From NCBI RefSeq assembly GCF_020991455.1, contig NZ_JAJMOX010000009.1, positions 62,001 to 126,000 on the forward strand: a stretch of DNA of 64,000 bases, read 5' to 3'. The notes below the pieces were generated by a model. That model saw only the letters and a list, made by a program, of their open reading frames with translations, was not told the origin of the DNA and did no database searches. Within the stretch, counting starts at the first letter, position 1. Each line of letters opens with the position of its first letter. Below, piece by piece: positions 53,235 to 63,502 of the stretch. A program made the translations under genes and the position numbers. The DNA is from Flavobacterium sp. JAS. GTDB taxonomy: Bacteria > Bacteroidota > Bacteroidia > Flavobacteriales > Flavobacteriaceae.

Positions 53235-54950
53235 TTAAAATTTAACATTGTAACATATATTGAGAATACTGTTATAAAATTTTATTTCTGCGTTATTTGT
53301 GCTTCCGTTTGCTATAATTAGCTTTAAAAGACCGTTTTTTGTTAATAGTCCAAATCCTACACCAATAGAGAGTAAAGTGTTAAATTTTTTGCTGTTTTGT
53401 GGAGATGTTTGGTCCTGGTAAATTCCGTAATCGAGGATGCTGTGTAGGTATAAGTTTTGAGATGTCAAGTAGCGATATTCGGTTATAAGTAGGTTGCTGG
53501 TGTTTCCTTGTAAGCTGTTTTCTGAAAAACCTCTAATTGAGTTAAGTCCTCCAAAACGGAAAAGTTCATTTGTGATATAGTTTTTACTTTTTAAATAAAG
53601 ATTCTGTGAATTGATGTAGATAAAGTTTTTTTTGTTTAGTTCAAAATTGTAAGAAAGATTGATGCTGCTGTAAAATTGTTTACTCGATTCAGCTGTTTCC
53701 GGATCACCATTGGTGTTTCTTTTTCCATAGCCAATTAAAAAGTTTAGGTAAGCTTTTTTTGAAAATAGATTGTTAGAATAATCTGTTTTTTTGTAATCAA
53801 AAGTAGAGGTGAGATAGGAGTTTTTAAAATCGCTGATTGTTGTGTTATTAGTATTTTGAATATCGCTTGATTCTGTCGATTGATAACCTAGGTATATTTT
53901 TGAATTATAATTTATATAATACCCCAGGTCGATCGCTGTTTTAGTATTTTGAAAAGTACTGTCTTGTTTAAAAATGTTTAATTGCGCTTTTAATCCCAAC
54001 GATGAGTTAAAGATGTATGGGATTTCTATTTTGGTATTAAAGGTTTTTTGCTGATTTCCATCGCTTTTCCAATACAATGAGAATTGTTCTCCGGCATGGA
54101 GTGTGTTTAATAACGAAATGTCTAAATAGCCATTAAGGGTTGCTTTTTTGTTTTCTTCGTTTGAAAATCCAATGTAGCCGTCAAAAGTATTGGCTTTTCT
54201 TTTTTCTATGTAAGCGTATATTTTTGTAGAATCGTTAGTAAAAAGGATTTCAGGGTATTTGGTTTGAGTGACAAAATCAAAGTTATTTATGTCGTCATGC
54301 AGTTCTTTTACAACTTCTTGATTAAAGGTTTTGTTAAGGTATTTTTTATTCAGTTGTTTTAGATGTCCTTTTGGGAAATAATCTTTGCGATTGCTATTTT
54401 GATAGTTGATGATGATTGAATTTATATTGCGTTTTTTTTCTGATTTAAAATTTAGATTGGCATAGATAGTTAGGTTTTTTTGCTGAATATTTTCAAGTTT
54501 TATTTTGCTTAAAGCAAAGCCTTTTTTTTCTGCATCAATTATCTTTTGGTTAAGAAAATTTTCGATTTCTTCGTATGGGATAACTAAAGTGTCTTTTTTT
54601 GTATCTGATAAATTGAAAAAAGAATTATTTGCTCCTATATATATATGAATGTACTTTATTCTCTTATTCAGGTCTATTGTTGCAATGTATGTACTGTCAT
54701 TTGTTTTGTCTGTTTTTAATGTTTGATTGTCTATGTAGCCTTTTTTAGATAATTTTTCAGAAGTATTTTTTATTTCGTCAAACAGTGATTTGATATTGGG
54801 ATGAATGGTTGTATAGTTTAGAGAATCAATTGTTTGGGTTTGATTTTTGTTAGAACCGTTTATTTTTAAATGAAAATTTTGGGCATAGCAGGAAACGCTT
54901 GCACAAAAAAGGAGTAGGTATAAAAAACGTTTTGAAAGCAATTTTTTCAT
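53235..54950 (-). CDS. Omp85-superfamily (POTRA plus beta-barrel) protein
   Basis: 571 residues. Signal peptide MKKLLSKRFLYLLLFCASVSCYA. The N-terminal part (about 40-220) contains helix-strand repeats like POTRA domains (IKSLFDEIKNTSEKLSKKGY, IENFLNQKIIDAEKKGF, SIIINYQNSNRKD). The C-terminal half is a beta-barrel with LFRFGGLNSIRGFSENSLQG (about 467-486), whose Arg-Gly-Phe is the lid-loop motif of Omp85 proteins. It may be a TpsB/TamA-like translocator or assembly protein; the exact group is not decidable by eye. No partner (TpsA or TamB) is next to it. It stands upstream of the second Sus operon with no terminator between. Confidence 0.75.
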   Translation of the reverse strand: MKKLLSKRFLYLLLFCASVSCYAQNFHLKINGSNKNQTQTIDSLNYTTIHPNIKSLFDEIKNTSEKLSKKGYIDNQTLKTDKTNDSTYIATIDLNKRIKYIHIYIGANNSFFNLSDTKKDTLVIPYEEIENFLNQKIIDAEKKGFALSKIKLENIQQKNLTIYANLNFKSEKKRNINSIIINYQNSNRKDYFPKGHLKQLNKKYLNKTFNQEVVKELHDDINNFDFVTQTKYPEILFTNDSTKIYAYIEKRKANTFDGYIGFSNEENKKATLNGYLDISLLNTLHAGEQFSLYWKSDGNQQKTFNTKIEIPYIFNSSLGLKAQLNIFKQDSTFQNTKTAIDLGYYINYNSKIYLGYQSTESSDIQNTNNTTISDFKNSYLTSTFDYKKTDYSNNLFSKKAYLNFLIGYGKRNTNGDPETAESSKQFYSSINLSYNFELNKKNFIYINSQNLYLKSKNYITNELFRFGGLNSIRGFSENSLQGNTSNLLITEYRYLTSQNLYLHSILDYGIYQDQTSPQNSKKFNTLLSIGVGFGLLTKNGLLKLIIANGSTNNAEIKFYNSILNICYNVKF

Positions 54951-55033
54951 TTATTAAAAGTATTGCAAATATCTATCGTTTGTTTCTAAAATCATAAGGA
55001 TAAATAATGTTATTGAAAATTAATGAATTAACG

Positions 55034-55064
55034 TTTGTATAGTGAAAATTATTTTATACATTTG
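55034..55064 (+). promoter_or_regulatory. Promoter of the rpsL (str) operon
   Basis: TTTG (55034-55037), 19 nt, then TACATTTG (55057-55064). This is a textbook Bacteroidetes -33/-7 pair. Transcription would start near 55068, about 50 nt before the rpsL start codon, and so decides the ATG at 55119 over the longer frame starting at 55035. Confidence 0.8.
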
Positions 55065-55118
55065 CAACCCCGTAAAAAGCGGGAATTTAATATACATAAT
55101 AAATTTTTAGTATTAATT

Positions 55119-55502
55119 ATGCCAACAATTCAACAATTAGTAAGAACAGGAAGAACTCAGATAACTAAGAAGAGTAAATCGGTTGCTTTAGATTCTTGTC
55201 CTCAAAGAAGAGGGGTTTGTACGCGTGTTTACACTACTACACCAAAAAAACCAAACTCTGCAATGCGTAAAGTTGCGCGTGTACGTTTGACAAATGGTAA
55301 TGAGGTGAATGCTTACATCCCTGGAGAAGGACACAATTTACAAGAGCACTCGATAGTATTAGTTAGAGGTGGAAGGGTAAAAGATTTACCAGGTGTTAGA
55401 TATCATATCGTTCGTGGAGCGCTTGACACGTCAGGAGTTGCAGGAAGAACGCAAAGAAGATCTAAGTACGGTGCTAAACGCCCAAAAGAAGCAAAAAAGT
55501 AA
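55119..55502 (+). CDS. rpsL: 30S ribosomal protein uS12
   Basis: The start is at 55119 ([14 protein letters not shown]), giving 127 residues; the longer frame overlaps the promoter and is rejected. [19 protein letters not shown] and [17 protein letters not shown] are the conserved decoding-site loops, with the lysines that in E. coli are K42 and K87 present as in streptomycin-sensitive forms. It is the first gene of the str operon under a strong promoter and precedes rpsG by 118 nt. Confidence 0.97.
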
Positions 55503-55620
55503 TTTAAAACGTTAAGAGTTGGAGGTTAGGAGTTAAGGGTTGGGGATTATTGACGAAAGTTGAAGTCTGTAACACATAACATTTAACGGATAACCTATAA
55601 CTTTTTATTAAAAAAAAGAC
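55503..55620. repeat. GGAGTTAGG-type degenerate repeat between rpsL and rpsG
   Basis: A G-rich direct repeat (GTTAAGAGTTGGAGGTTAGG, then AGTTAAGGGTTGGGG) is followed by an A/C-rich segment (ACATAACATTTAACGG) that is partly complementary to it. It may form a weak hairpin in the rpsL-rpsG transcript. No gene is seen. Confidence 0.35.
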
Positions 55621-56097
55621 ATGAGAAAAAGAGCGGCAAAGAAAAGACCACTTTTACCAGATCCAAGGTTTAATGACCAATTGGTAACACGTTTTGTGAA
55701 CAACTTAATGTGGGATGGTAAGAAATCTACAGCCTTCAAAGTATTTTATGATGCTATTGACATCATTGAGTCTAAGAAGCAGGATTCAGAAAAATCTTCA
55801 TTAGAAATTTGGAAAGATGCGTTAACAAACGTTATGCCTCACGTAGAAGTACGTAGTCGTAGAGTTGGTGGAGCTACATTTCAAATTCCAATGCAAATTA
55901 GACCAGACAGAAAAATTTCTATGGCAATGAAGTGGTTAATACTTTATTCTAGAAGAAGAAATGAAAAATCTATGGCACAACGTTTAGCGTCAGAATGTTT
56001 AGCTGCTGCTAAAGAAGAAGGTGCTGCGGTTAAGAAAAGAATGGATACTCACAAGATGGCAGAAGCTAACAAAGCTTTCTCTCACTTTAGATTTTAA
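55621..56097 (+). CDS. rpsG: 30S ribosomal protein uS7
   Basis: 158 residues, starting MRKRAAKKRPLLPDPRF. The conserved core includes FVNNLMWDGKKSTAFKVFYDA and VEVRSRRVGGATFQIPMQI with the RRVGG and KWL(I/L) regions that contact 16S rRNA. It binds the 3' domain of 16S rRNA. It lies between rpsL and fusA, 10 nt before the latter, as usual in the str operon. Confidence 0.97.
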   Translation: MRKRAAKKRPLLPDPRFNDQLVTRFVNNLMWDGKKSTAFKVFYDAIDIIESKKQDSEKSSLEIWKDALTNVMPHVEVRSRRVGGATFQIPMQIRPDRKISMAMKWLILYSRRRNEKSMAQRLASECLAAAKEEGAAVKKRMDTHKMAEANKAFSHFRF

Positions 56098-56107
56098 TTC
56101 GTAAGAA

Positions 56108-58264
56108 ATGGCTAGAGATTTAAAATATACAAGAAATATTGGAATTGCTGCTCACATTGATGCTGGTAAAACAACAACAACTGAGCGTATCCTTTTTTAT
56201 ACTGGAAAGTCACACAAAATTGGTGAAGTACACGATGGTGCTGCAACAATGGACTGGATGGCTCAAGAGCAAGAAAGAGGTATTACAATTACTTCGGCTG
56301 CGACAACTTGTGAGTGGAACTTTCCAACTGAGCAAGGTAAGATTTTGCCTGAGTCTTTGCCATACCACTTTAATATTATTGATACTCCTGGACACGTTGA
56401 CTTTACTGTAGAGGTAAACCGTTCTTTACGTGTACTTGATGGATTGGTTTTCTTGTTTAGTGCTGTTGATGGTGTTGAGCCTCAGTCAGAAACTAACTGG
56501 AGACTTGCTGATCAATATAGAGTTCCACGTATGGGATTCGTAAACAAAATGGACCGTCAAGGATCTAACTTTTTGGCAGTTTGTCAACAAGTTCGTGATA
56601 TGTTGAAATCAAATGCTGTTGCGATCACTTTGCCAATTGGTGAAGAAAATGATTTCAAAGGTGTTGTAGATTTAGTAAAAAACCAAGCTATCATTTGGCA
56701 TGATGCTACTCAAGGGGCAACTTTTGATATTGTGCCAATTCCTGAGGATATGATTGCAGAGGTTAAAGAATACAGATCAATTCTTATTGAAGCAGTTGCT
56801 GACTACGATGAAAATCTTTTAGAGAAATTCATGGAAGATGAAAACTCTATTACAGAGGAAGAAATCAACAATGCTTTAAGAGCTGCTACTATGGATATGG
56901 CTATCATCCCGATGATTGCTGGTTCTTCTTTCAAAAACAAAGGAGTTCAATTCATGTTAGATGCGGTTTGTAAATATTTACCTTCTCCAATGGATAAGGA
57001 AGGTATCGAAGGGATTCACCCTGATGATGCTGAATTATTAGAAGAAGATCAAACTAAAATCTTACGTCGTCCAGATGTAAAAGAGCCGTTCGCTGCTTTG
57101 GCATTTAAAATTGCTACTGACCCATTCGTAGGTCGTTTAGCTTTCTTCCGTGCTTACTCAGGTCGTTTAGATGCTGGTTCTTACGTTTTGAACACTCGTT
57201 CAGGAAATAAAGAAAGAATTTCTCGTATCTACCAAATGCACGCTAACAAACAAAATCCAATCGAATATATTGAGGCTGGAGATATTGGAGCTGCTGTTGG
57301 ATTTAAAGATATCAAAACTGGAGATACATTGTGTGATGAAAAGCACCCAATCATTCTTGAGTCTATGAAATTCCCTGCACCGGTAATTGGTATTGCAATT
57401 GAACCTAAAACTAAAGCTGACGTTGATAAAATGGGTATGGCTTTGGCTAAATTAGCTGAAGAAGATCCAACATTTACAGTTAGAACAGATGAGGCTTCAG
57501 GACAAACTATTATCTCTGGTATGGGTGAGCTTCACTTGGATATCTTAGTAGATCGTATGAAACGTGAATTTAAAGTTGAAGTAAACCAAGGTGAGCCTCA
57601 AGTTGAGTATAAAGAAGCGTTTACAAGAACTGCTACACACAGAGAAACTTACAAGAAACAATCAGGGGGTCGTGGTAAATTCGGTGATATCGTATTTACA
57701 CTTGAGCCAGCTGATGAAGTTGATGGTAAAGTTCCTGTTGGATTACAGTTTATTAATGCAGTAAAAGGTGGTAACGTTCCTAAAGAATATATCCCTTCTG
57801 TAGAAAAAGGTTTCCGTGAAGCTATGAAAACTGGTCCATTGGCAGGTTATCAAGTGGATAGTTTAAAAGTAACTTTGACGGACGGATCTTTCCACCCTGT
57901 CGATTCTGATGCACTTTCTTTTGAGTTAGCTGCTAGAATGGGTTATAGAGAAGTAGCTAAAGCTGCTGGTGCGATTATTTTGGAGCCAATCATGAAAATG
58001 GAAGTTATTACTCCTGAAGAAAACATGGGGGATATCGTTGGTGATATCAACCGTCGTAGAGGTCAGGTAAATGACATGGGTGACAGAAACGGTGCTAAAA
58101 CTATTAAAGCTGATGTGCCTTTATCAGAAATGTTTGGTTATGTAACAACATTAAGAACATTGTCTTCTGGTAGAGCAACTTCAACAATGGAGTTTTCTCA
58201 CTATGCAGAAACACCTTCTAATATTTCAGAAGCTGTAATTAAAAAAGCAAAAGGTAACGCTTAA
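56108..58264 (+). CDS. fusA: Elongation factor G
   Basis: 718 residues. GTPase motifs: [15 protein letters not shown] (G1), [12 protein letters not shown] (G3) and NKMDRQG (G4). The later [21 protein letters not shown] and [17 protein letters not shown] segments belong to domains IV-V. It drives translocation during elongation. It lies in the str operon after rpsG and before rpsJ, with no tuf gene following, as is usual in Bacteroidetes. Confidence 0.98.
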   Translation: MARDLKYTRNIGIAAHIDAGKTTTTERILFYTGKSHKIGEVHDGAATMDWMAQEQERGITITSAATTCEWNFPTEQGKILPESLPYHFNIIDTPGHVDFTVEVNRSLRVLDGLVFLFSAVDGVEPQSETNWRLADQYRVPRMGFVNKMDRQGSNFLAVCQQVRDMLKSNAVAITLPIGEENDFKGVVDLVKNQAIIWHDATQGATFDIVPIPEDMIAEVKEYRSILIEAVADYDENLLEKFMEDENSITEEEINNALRAATMDMAIIPMIAGSSFKNKGVQFMLDAVCKYLPSPMDKEGIEGIHPDDAELLEEDQTKILRRPDVKEPFAALAFKIATDPFVGRLAFFRAYSGRLDAGSYVLNTRSGNKERISRIYQMHANKQNPIEYIEAGDIGAAVGFKDIKTGDTLCDEKHPIILESMKFPAPVIGIAIEPKTKADVDKMGMALAKLAEEDPTFTVRTDEASGQTIISGMGELHLDILVDRMKREFKVEVNQGEPQVEYKEAFTRTATHRETYKKQSGGRGKFGDIVFTLEPADEVDGKVPVGLQFINAVKGGNVPKEYIPSVEKGFREAMKTGPLAGYQVDSLKVTLTDGSFHPVDSDALSFELAARMGYREVAKAAGAIILEPIMKMEVITPEENMGDIVGDINRRRGQVNDMGDRNGAKTIKADVPLSEMFGYVTTLRTLSSGRATSTMEFSHYAETPSNISEAVIKKAKGNA

Positions 58265-58275
58265 TTCTTAAGAAA

Positions 58276-58581
58276 ATGAGTCAAAAAATCAGAATAAAAC
58301 TAAAATCTTACGATCACATGTTGGTGGATAAATCTGCTGAAAAGATCGTAAAAACAGTAAAAACTACTGGAGCAGTTGTAACAGGTCCAATTCCGTTACC
58401 AACTCACAAAAAACTTTTCACTGTATTGCGTTCTCCGCACGTTAACAAAAAAGCGAGAGAGCAATTTGAAGTAATGTCATACAAGAGATTGATTGATATT
58501 TATTCATCTTCATCTAAAACTATTGATGCATTAATGAAACTTGAATTGCCAAGTGGAGTTGAAGTAGAAATAAAAGTATAA
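58276..58581 (+). CDS. rpsJ: 30S ribosomal protein uS10
   Basis: 101 residues. [20 protein letters not shown] and [30 protein letters not shown] (loop with the conserved Pro-Leu-Pro-Thr) are typical. It forms part of the small-subunit head. In most bacteria it opens the S10 operon and is followed directly by rplC, but here it ends the str operon: a terminator (58605-58637) and a 403-nt gap separate it from rplC. Confidence 0.97.
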
Positions 58582-58604
58582 TTTTTTTATTATATTTTGC
58601 ATAT

Positions 58605-58637
58605 AAAAAGCGAGTCAGAAATGTCTCGCTTTTTTTT
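58605..58637 (+). terminator. Terminator after rpsJ
   Basis: AAAGCGAG and CTCGCTTT form an eight-pair stem around TCAGAAATGT, followed by a T run. It lies 24 nt after the rpsJ stop codon and would end the str operon transcript before rplC. Confidence 0.8.
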
Positions 58638-58771
58638 ATAGCTAAAAATTTTGACAGTAATTTTTTGAGGTATTTATTTTTGATAAATTATTTCTGTTTC
58701 TGTCGAAATGTCTTTAATTTAGGCTGTTAAGGGAGTTTTTTCTTTTGAAGATTATGTAATTGTTAAGGAAA

Positions 58772-58903
58772 ATGATGTTGAGGGTTAAGATGAGAAAAAT
58801 TAATTTTTTAAAGAAATGGAATGTGGATGTTGATGAGATTGGTGCTTTGATTTTGATTATGAGCTATTTAATTTTTATAACCGTTTGGTATATTCAATTT
58901 TAA
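58772..58903 (+). CDS. Possible 43-aa single-pass membrane peptide
   Basis: A short ORF with two adjacent ATG codons encodes a basic N-terminus (MMLRVKMRKINFLKKW), a short acidic link (NVDVDEIG) and a hydrophobic helix (ALILIMSYLIFITVWYI). An in-frame ATG at 58790 would give 37 residues. The charge plus helix pattern fits a small inner-membrane protein with its N-terminus in the cytoplasm. There is no strong ribosome-binding site, and the 3' part overlaps the rplC promoter, so it may be chance. Confidence 0.25.
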   Translation: MMLRVKMRKINFLKKWNVDVDEIGALILIMSYLIFITVWYIQF

Positions 58904-58915
58904 TGTATACTTTTG
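58884..58915 (+). promoter_or_regulatory. Promoter of the rplC (S10-type) operon
   Basis: TTTG (58884-58887), 20 nt, then TACTTTTG (58908-58915), followed by C. This is a good Bacteroidetes -33/-7 pair. Transcription would start near 58919, giving a leader of about 65 nt to the rplC start codon. Confidence 0.75.
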
Positions 58916-58984
58916 CACTCCCTGTTTGGAAATTTCTGTTATTTTCAAATTGAAGGGAATTTTAGTAATTAATAATTAATATTT

Positions 58985-59602
58985 ATGTCTGGGTTAATTG
59001 GTAAAAAAATCGGCATGACTAGTATTTTCGACGAAAACGGGAAAAACATTCCTTGTACAGTAATCGAGGCTGGGCCGTGTGTTGTTACCCAAGTCAGAAC
59101 CAAAGGTGTTGACGGGTACGAAGCGTTGCAACTAGGTTTCGATGACAAAAACGAGAAACATTCTACTAAAGCGGCTTTAGGTCACTTTAAAAAAGCTGGA
59201 ACTGTTGCTAAGAAAAAAGTCGTTGAATTCCAAGATTTTGCAACTGAACAAAAATTAGGAGATCTTATCGATGTTTCTATTTTTGCTGAAGGAGAATTTG
59301 TAGATGTACAAGGTGTGTCTAAAGGTAAAGGTTTTCAGGGTGTTGTAAAACGTCACGGATTTGGTGGTGTTGGTCAAGCAACTCATGGTCAACATAACCG
59401 TTTAAGAGCGCCAGGTTCTGTGGGAGCTTCTTCTTATCCATCTAGAGTATTCAAAGGAATGCGTATGGCTGGAAGAATGGGAGGAGATAATGTAAAAGTA
59501 CAAAACCTTAGAGTTTTAAAAGTAGTTGCTGAAAAGAACCTACTTGTTATTAAAGGATGTGTTCCTGGACATAAAAACTCTTATGTAATCATTCAGAAGT
59601 AA
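58985..59602 (+). CDS. rplC: 50S ribosomal protein uL3
   Basis: 205 residues. [19 protein letters not shown] is the standard start. [20 protein letters not shown] and [20 protein letters not shown] are the conserved extended loop and C-terminal signature near the peptidyl-transferase centre. It is the first gene of the operon behind a separate promoter. The rplD ATG overlaps its stop codon (TAATG). Confidence 0.97.
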   Translation: MSGLIGKKIGMTSIFDENGKNIPCTVIEAGPCVVTQVRTKGVDGYEALQLGFDDKNEKHSTKAALGHFKKAGTVAKKKVVEFQDFATEQKLGDLIDVSIFAEGEFVDVQGVSKGKGFQGVVKRHGFGGVGQATHGQHNRLRAPGSVGASSYPSRVFKGMRMAGRMGGDNVKVQNLRVLKVVAEKNLLVIKGCVPGHKNSYVIIQK

Positions 59603-60231
59603 TGGAAGTAAAAGTATTAGATTTCAACGGAAAAGATACTGGAAGAAAAGTTCAACTTTCTGATTCAGTATTCGCAATTGAACCAAACAATCACGCTGTA
59701 TACCTTGATGTTAAGCAATATCTTGCTAATCAAAGACAAGGGACTCACAAAGCTAAAGAAAGAGCTGAAGTGACAGGAAGTACACGTAAGATTAAAAAAC
59801 AAAAAGGAACAGGTACTGCTCGTGCGGGAAGTATTAAGAATCCATTGTTTAAAGGTGGTGGAACAGTTTTCGGACCAAGACCAAGAAGTTATTCATTTAA
59901 ATTGAATAAATCTTTGAAAAGATTGGCTAGAAAATCTGCTTTCTCAATCAAAGCAAAAGAGTCAAATATTATCGTTCTTGAGGACTTTAATTTTGAAACT
60001 CCAAACACTAAAAATTTCATTAACGTTTTGAAAGCTTTAGGGTTAGATAATAAAAAATCTCTATTTGTGTTGGGAGAGTCAAATAAAAATGTATATTTGT
60101 CGTCACGCAATTTAAAGGCTTCAAATGTCGTAACTAGCTCAGAATTAAGCACTTACGCTATTTTAAACACTAATAATTTAGTGCTTTTAGAAGGTTCTTT
60201 GGAGTTAATTGAAGAAAATTTAAGTAAATAA
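59602..60231 (+). CDS. rplD: 50S ribosomal protein uL4
   Basis: 209 residues. The extended tunnel loop is visible as [17 protein letters not shown] and [12 protein letters not shown] (about residues 71-100). The C-terminal half has the usual globular fold ([19 protein letters not shown]). In E. coli L4 represses its own operon; a similar role here is not shown. It overlaps the rplC stop codon by one base (TAATG). Confidence 0.96.
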   Translation: MEVKVLDFNGKDTGRKVQLSDSVFAIEPNNHAVYLDVKQYLANQRQGTHKAKERAEVTGSTRKIKKQKGTGTARAGSIKNPLFKGGGTVFGPRPRSYSFKLNKSLKRLARKSAFSIKAKESNIIVLEDFNFETPNTKNFINVLKALGLDNKKSLFVLGESNKNVYLSSRNLKASNVVTSSELSTYAILNTNNLVLLEGSLELIEENLSK

Positions 60232-60238
60232 TAGGAGT

Positions 60239-60529
60239 ATGAGTATCATAATTAGACCTATAGTAACAGAAAAAGTAACCAAAGAAAGTGAAGTTTTAAA
60301 CCGCTTCGGATTCGTTGTTGACAAAAAAGCAAACAAAGTTCAGATTAAGAAAGCTGTTGAAGCTGCTTATGGAGTAACTATCGTTTCAGTTAACACGATG
60401 AACGTAAGACCGGATAGAACTACAAAATACACTAAGAGTGGTTTAATCAGTGGAAAGACAAATGCAATTAAGAAAGCGATTGTTCAAGTACAAGAAGGAG
60501 AAACAATTGATTTTTACAACAATATCTAA
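60239..60529 (+). CDS. rplW: 50S ribosomal protein uL23
   Basis: 96 residues. IIRPIVTEKVTKESE and FVVDKKANKVQIKKAVEAAYGV are typical, as is the C-terminal region NTMNVRPDRTTKYTK. It lines the exit-tunnel rim and is a docking site for trigger factor and SRP. It is preceded by TAGGAG, one of the few Shine-Dalgarno-like sequences in this window. Confidence 0.96.
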   Translation: MSIIIRPIVTEKVTKESEVLNRFGFVVDKKANKVQIKKAVEAAYGVTIVSVNTMNVRPDRTTKYTKSGLISGKTNAIKKAIVQVQEGETIDFYNNI

Positions 60530-60538
60530 GATAGAAAA

Positions 60539-61363
60539 ATGTCAGTAAGAAAATTAAAACCTATTACCCCAGGTCAGCGATTTAGAGTTGTGAATGGTTA
60601 TGACGCCATTACAACTGATAAGCCGGAACGCTCTTTGATAGCGCCGATAAAAAACTCTGGAGGTAGAAATAGTCAAGGAAAGATGACCATGCGTTATACG
60701 GGTGGTGGTCACAAGCAGAGATATCGTATTATTGATTTCAAAAGAACTAAAGACGGAATTCCGGCTACAGTGAAATCAATCGAATACGATCCGAATCGTA
60801 CTGCATTTATCGCTTTATTAGCTTATGCTGATGGAGAGAAAACTTATGTAATTGCTCAAAACGGATTGAAAGTTGGTCAGAAATTAGTTTCTGGTCCAGA
60901 ATCTCAACCTGAAATTGGTAATACATTGCCTTTGAGCAGAATTCCTTTAGGAACTGTTATCTCTTGTATTGAGTTACGCCCAGGTCAAGGTGCGGTAATC
61001 GCTCGTTCAGCTGGAACATTTGCTCAATTAATGGCAAGAGATGGAAAATATGCTACAATTAAAATGCCGTCAGGAGAAACAAGATTGATCTTGTTAACTT
61101 GTTCAGCTACAATTGGAGCAGTTTCTAATTCAGACCACCAATTAGTTGTATCTGGTAAAGCAGGTAGAACAAGATGGTTAGGAAGAAGACCTAGAACAAG
61201 ACCTGTTGCAATGAACCCTGTTGATCACCCAATGGGTGGTGGAGAAGGACGTTCTTCTGGTGGACATCCACGTTCAAGAAATGGAATACCAGCAAAAGGT
61301 TATAGAACTCGTTCTAAGAAAAACCCGAGTAACAAGTATATCGTAGAACGTAGAAAGAAATAA
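60539..61363 (+). CDS. rplB: 50S ribosomal protein uL2
   Basis: 274 residues. [20 protein letters not shown] near the N-terminus and [20 protein letters not shown] near residues 220-239, the signature with a conserved His near the peptidyl-transferase centre, identify L2. It links the two ribosomal subunits. Normal length; ends in a Lys/Arg-rich tail (IVERRKK). Confidence 0.97.
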   Translation: MSVRKLKPITPGQRFRVVNGYDAITTDKPERSLIAPIKNSGGRNSQGKMTMRYTGGGHKQRYRIIDFKRTKDGIPATVKSIEYDPNRTAFIALLAYADGEKTYVIAQNGLKVGQKLVSGPESQPEIGNTLPLSRIPLGTVISCIELRPGQGAVIARSAGTFAQLMARDGKYATIKMPSGETRLILLTCSATIGAVSNSDHQLVVSGKAGRTRWLGRRPRTRPVAMNPVDHPMGGGEGRSSGGHPRSRNGIPAKGYRTRSKKNPSNKYIVERRKK

Positions 61364-61369
61364 TAAGAT

Positions 61370-61648
61370 ATGGCACGTTCATTAAAAAAAGGACCTTTCG
61401 TTCATTATAAGTTAGACAAGAAAGTTCAAGAAAACATTGAAAACGGAAATAAAGGAGTGGTAAAGACTTGGTCTAGAGCTTCTATGATTACTCCAGACTT
61501 TGTTGGGCAGACTATCGCAGTTCATAACGGTCGTCAATTTGTACCAGTTTACGTAACAGAAAACATGGTAGGTCACAAATTAGGAGAGTTTTCACCAACT
61601 AGATCTTTTAGAGGTCATGCTGGAGCAAAAAATAAAGGTAAAAAATAA
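61370..61648 (+). CDS. rpsS: 30S ribosomal protein uS19
   Basis: 92 residues. [17 protein letters not shown] at the start, then [20 protein letters not shown] and [17 protein letters not shown], are the standard uS19 motifs. It forms part of the small-subunit head next to uS13. It follows rplB by 6 nt. Confidence 0.97.
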   Translation: MARSLKKGPFVHYKLDKKVQENIENGNKGVVKTWSRASMITPDFVGQTIAVHNGRQFVPVYVTENMVGHKLGEFSPTRSFRGHAGAKNKGKK

Positions 61649-61654
61649 GAAGCA

Positions 61655-62068
61655 ATGGGAGTTCGTAAAAGAGAAACAGCAGATGCGAGAAAAGAGGCTA
61701 ATAAGTCTATTGCTTTCGCAAAATTGAATAACTGCCCTACTTCACCTAGAAAAATGCGCTTAGTAGCGGACTTGGTAAGAGGTCAGAAGGTAGAAAGAGC
61801 ACTTAACATCTTAAGATTCAGTTCTAAAGAAGCTTCAAGAAAATTAGAAAAACTATTATTATCTGCAATCAACAACTGGGAGCAAAAAAATAGTGAAGGT
61901 AATTTAGAAGAAGCTGGATTATTTGTTAAAGAGATCAGAGTAGATGGTGGAATGATGTTGAAAAGACTTCGTCCAGCTCCACAAGGTCGTGCACACAGAA
62001 TAAGAAAACGTTCTAATCACGTAACAATCGTGCTTGGAGCTATCAATAACACACAAAGCAATTCTTAA
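61655..62068 (+). CDS. rplV: 50S ribosomal protein uL22
   Basis: 137 residues. [20 protein letters not shown] and the C-terminal hairpin [20 protein letters not shown] mark uL22, whose loop lines the exit tunnel (a site of macrolide resistance changes). It is slightly longer than the E. coli form (110) because of an N-terminal basic stretch ([18 protein letters not shown]) and a short acidic C-terminal tail. Confidence 0.97.
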
Positions 62069-62073
62069 GCAGC

Positions 62074-62835
62074 ATGGGACAAAAGACAAATCCAATTGGA
62101 AATAGACTTGGTATCATCAGAGGATGGGACTCAAACTGGTATGGTGGAAATGATTACGGTGATAAACTTGCCGAAGATCACAAAATCAGAAAGTATATCC
62201 ACGCTCGTTTATCAAAAGCTAGTGTATCAAAAGTAATCATTGAGAGAACTTTGAAGCTTGTAACCGTTACTATCACTACTGCTAGACCTGGTATCATTAT
62301 CGGAAAAGGTGGTCAAGAGGTAGACAAGTTGAAAGAAGAACTTAAGAAAGTTACTGACAAAGAGGTTCAAATCAACATCTTTGAAATTAAAAGACCTGAG
62401 TTAGATGCTTATCTTGTGGCGACAAGCATCGCTCGTCAAATCGAAAGCCGTATTTCTTACAGACGTGCAATCAAAATGGCTATTGCTGCTTCTATGCGTA
62501 TGAATGCTGAAGGTATCAAAGTTTTGATTTCTGGTCGTTTGAATGGTGCTGAGATGGCGCGTTCAGAAGGTTTCAAAGAAGGTAGAATTCCTCTATCAAC
62601 TTTCAGAGCTGATATTGATTATGCTTTGGCTGAAGCTCACACTACTTATGGTAGAATGGGTATCAAAGTATGGATCATGAAAGGTGAAGTTTATGGAAAG
62701 AGAGATCTTTCTCCACTTGCAGGAATGGATAAAAAACAATCTGGAACTGGTGGTGGTAAAGGTGGTGATTCTCCAAGAGGAGACAGAAAGCCCTTTAATA
62801 AAGGTGGAAAACCAGACGCTCGTAAAAGAAAGTAA
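62074..62835 (+). CDS. rpsC: 30S ribosomal protein uS3
   Basis: 253 residues. [20 protein letters not shown] at the start; the KH domain is visible as [20 protein letters not shown]; and the C-terminal domain has [20 protein letters not shown]. The last 40 residues are a Gly/Lys/Arg-rich tail ([19 protein letters not shown]), a common lineage-specific extension. It contributes to mRNA entry. Confidence 0.97.
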   Translation: MGQKTNPIGNRLGIIRGWDSNWYGGNDYGDKLAEDHKIRKYIHARLSKASVSKVIIERTLKLVTVTITTARPGIIIGKGGQEVDKLKEELKKVTDKEVQINIFEIKRPELDAYLVATSIARQIESRISYRRAIKMAIAASMRMNAEGIKVLISGRLNGAEMARSEGFKEGRIPLSTFRADIDYALAEAHTTYGRMGIKVWIMKGEVYGKRDLSPLAGMDKKQSGTGGGKGGDSPRGDRKPFNKGGKPDARKRK

Positions 62836-62854
62836 ATTTTTAAACTAAAGAAAA

Positions 62855-63280
62855 ATGTTACAGCCTAAAAGAACAAAATACCGTAAGGTACAGAAAGGTA
62901 AAATGAAAGGTAACTCTCAAAGAGGGCATGAACTTTCTAATGGAATGTTTGGTATTAAATCTGTACATGAAGATGGAATGTTCTTAACGTCTCGTCAAAT
63001 CGAAGCTGCGCGTATTGCTGCAACTCGTTTCATGAAGAGAGAAGGACAATTATGGATCAAAATATTTCCAGACAAACCAATTACTAAGAAGCCTCTTGAG
63101 GTACGTATGGGTAAAGGTAAAGGTGCCGTTGAATATTGGGCTGCCGTTGTTAAACCCGGAAGAATTATGTTTGAAGTTGGAGGAGTTCCTTTATCAGTTG
63201 CAAAAGAGGCTTTACGTCTTGCAGCTCAAAAGCTTCCAGTAAAAACTAAATTCGTCGTTGCTAGAGATTTCGAAGCATAA
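62855..63280 (+). CDS. rplP: 50S ribosomal protein uL16
   Basis: 141 residues. [19 protein letters not shown], then [20 protein letters not shown] and [20 protein letters not shown], are typical uL16 motifs; the loop with GKGKG approaches the A-site tRNA. It lies 19 nt after rpsC and 13 nt before rpmC. Confidence 0.97.
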   Translation: MLQPKRTKYRKVQKGKMKGNSQRGHELSNGMFGIKSVHEDGMFLTSRQIEAARIAATRFMKREGQLWIKIFPDKPITKKPLEVRMGKGKGAVEYWAAVVKPGRIMFEVGGVPLSVAKEALRLAAQKLPVKTKFVVARDFEA

Positions 63281-63293
63281 TTAAATTTATATT

Positions 63294-63485
63294 ATGAAAC
63301 AATCAGAAATAAAAGATCTTTCTGCAGCGGAGTTGCAAGAAAAACTTAGTCAAACTAAGAAAATATATGCTGACCTAAAAATGGCTCACGCTATTTCTCC
63401 AATTGAGAACCCGCTTCAAATTAGAAGTGTAAGAAGAACAGTTGCAAGATTGGCTACAGAGTTAACTAAAAGAGAGTTACAATAA
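63294..63485 (+). CDS. rpmC: 50S ribosomal protein uL29
   Basis: 63 residues, two helices with the usual pattern: MKQSEIKDLSAAELQEKLSQ, then KMAHAISPIENPLQIRSVRR and TVARLATELTKREL. It sits at the exit of the tunnel near uL23. It is followed by rpsQ after a short gap. Confidence 0.95.
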   Translation: MKQSEIKDLSAAELQEKLSQTKKIYADLKMAHAISPIENPLQIRSVRRTVARLATELTKRELQ

Positions 63486-63502
63486 TTGTATTCTGCTGAA
63501 AG

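Larger units (their letters stand above)
58582..58984. other. 403-nt rpsJ-rplC gap
   Basis: Holds the terminator (58605-58637), a possible 43-codon ORF (58772-58903) and the rplC promoter (58884-58915). The rest (about 58640-58770) is AT-rich with nothing recognisable. Confidence 0.7.
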
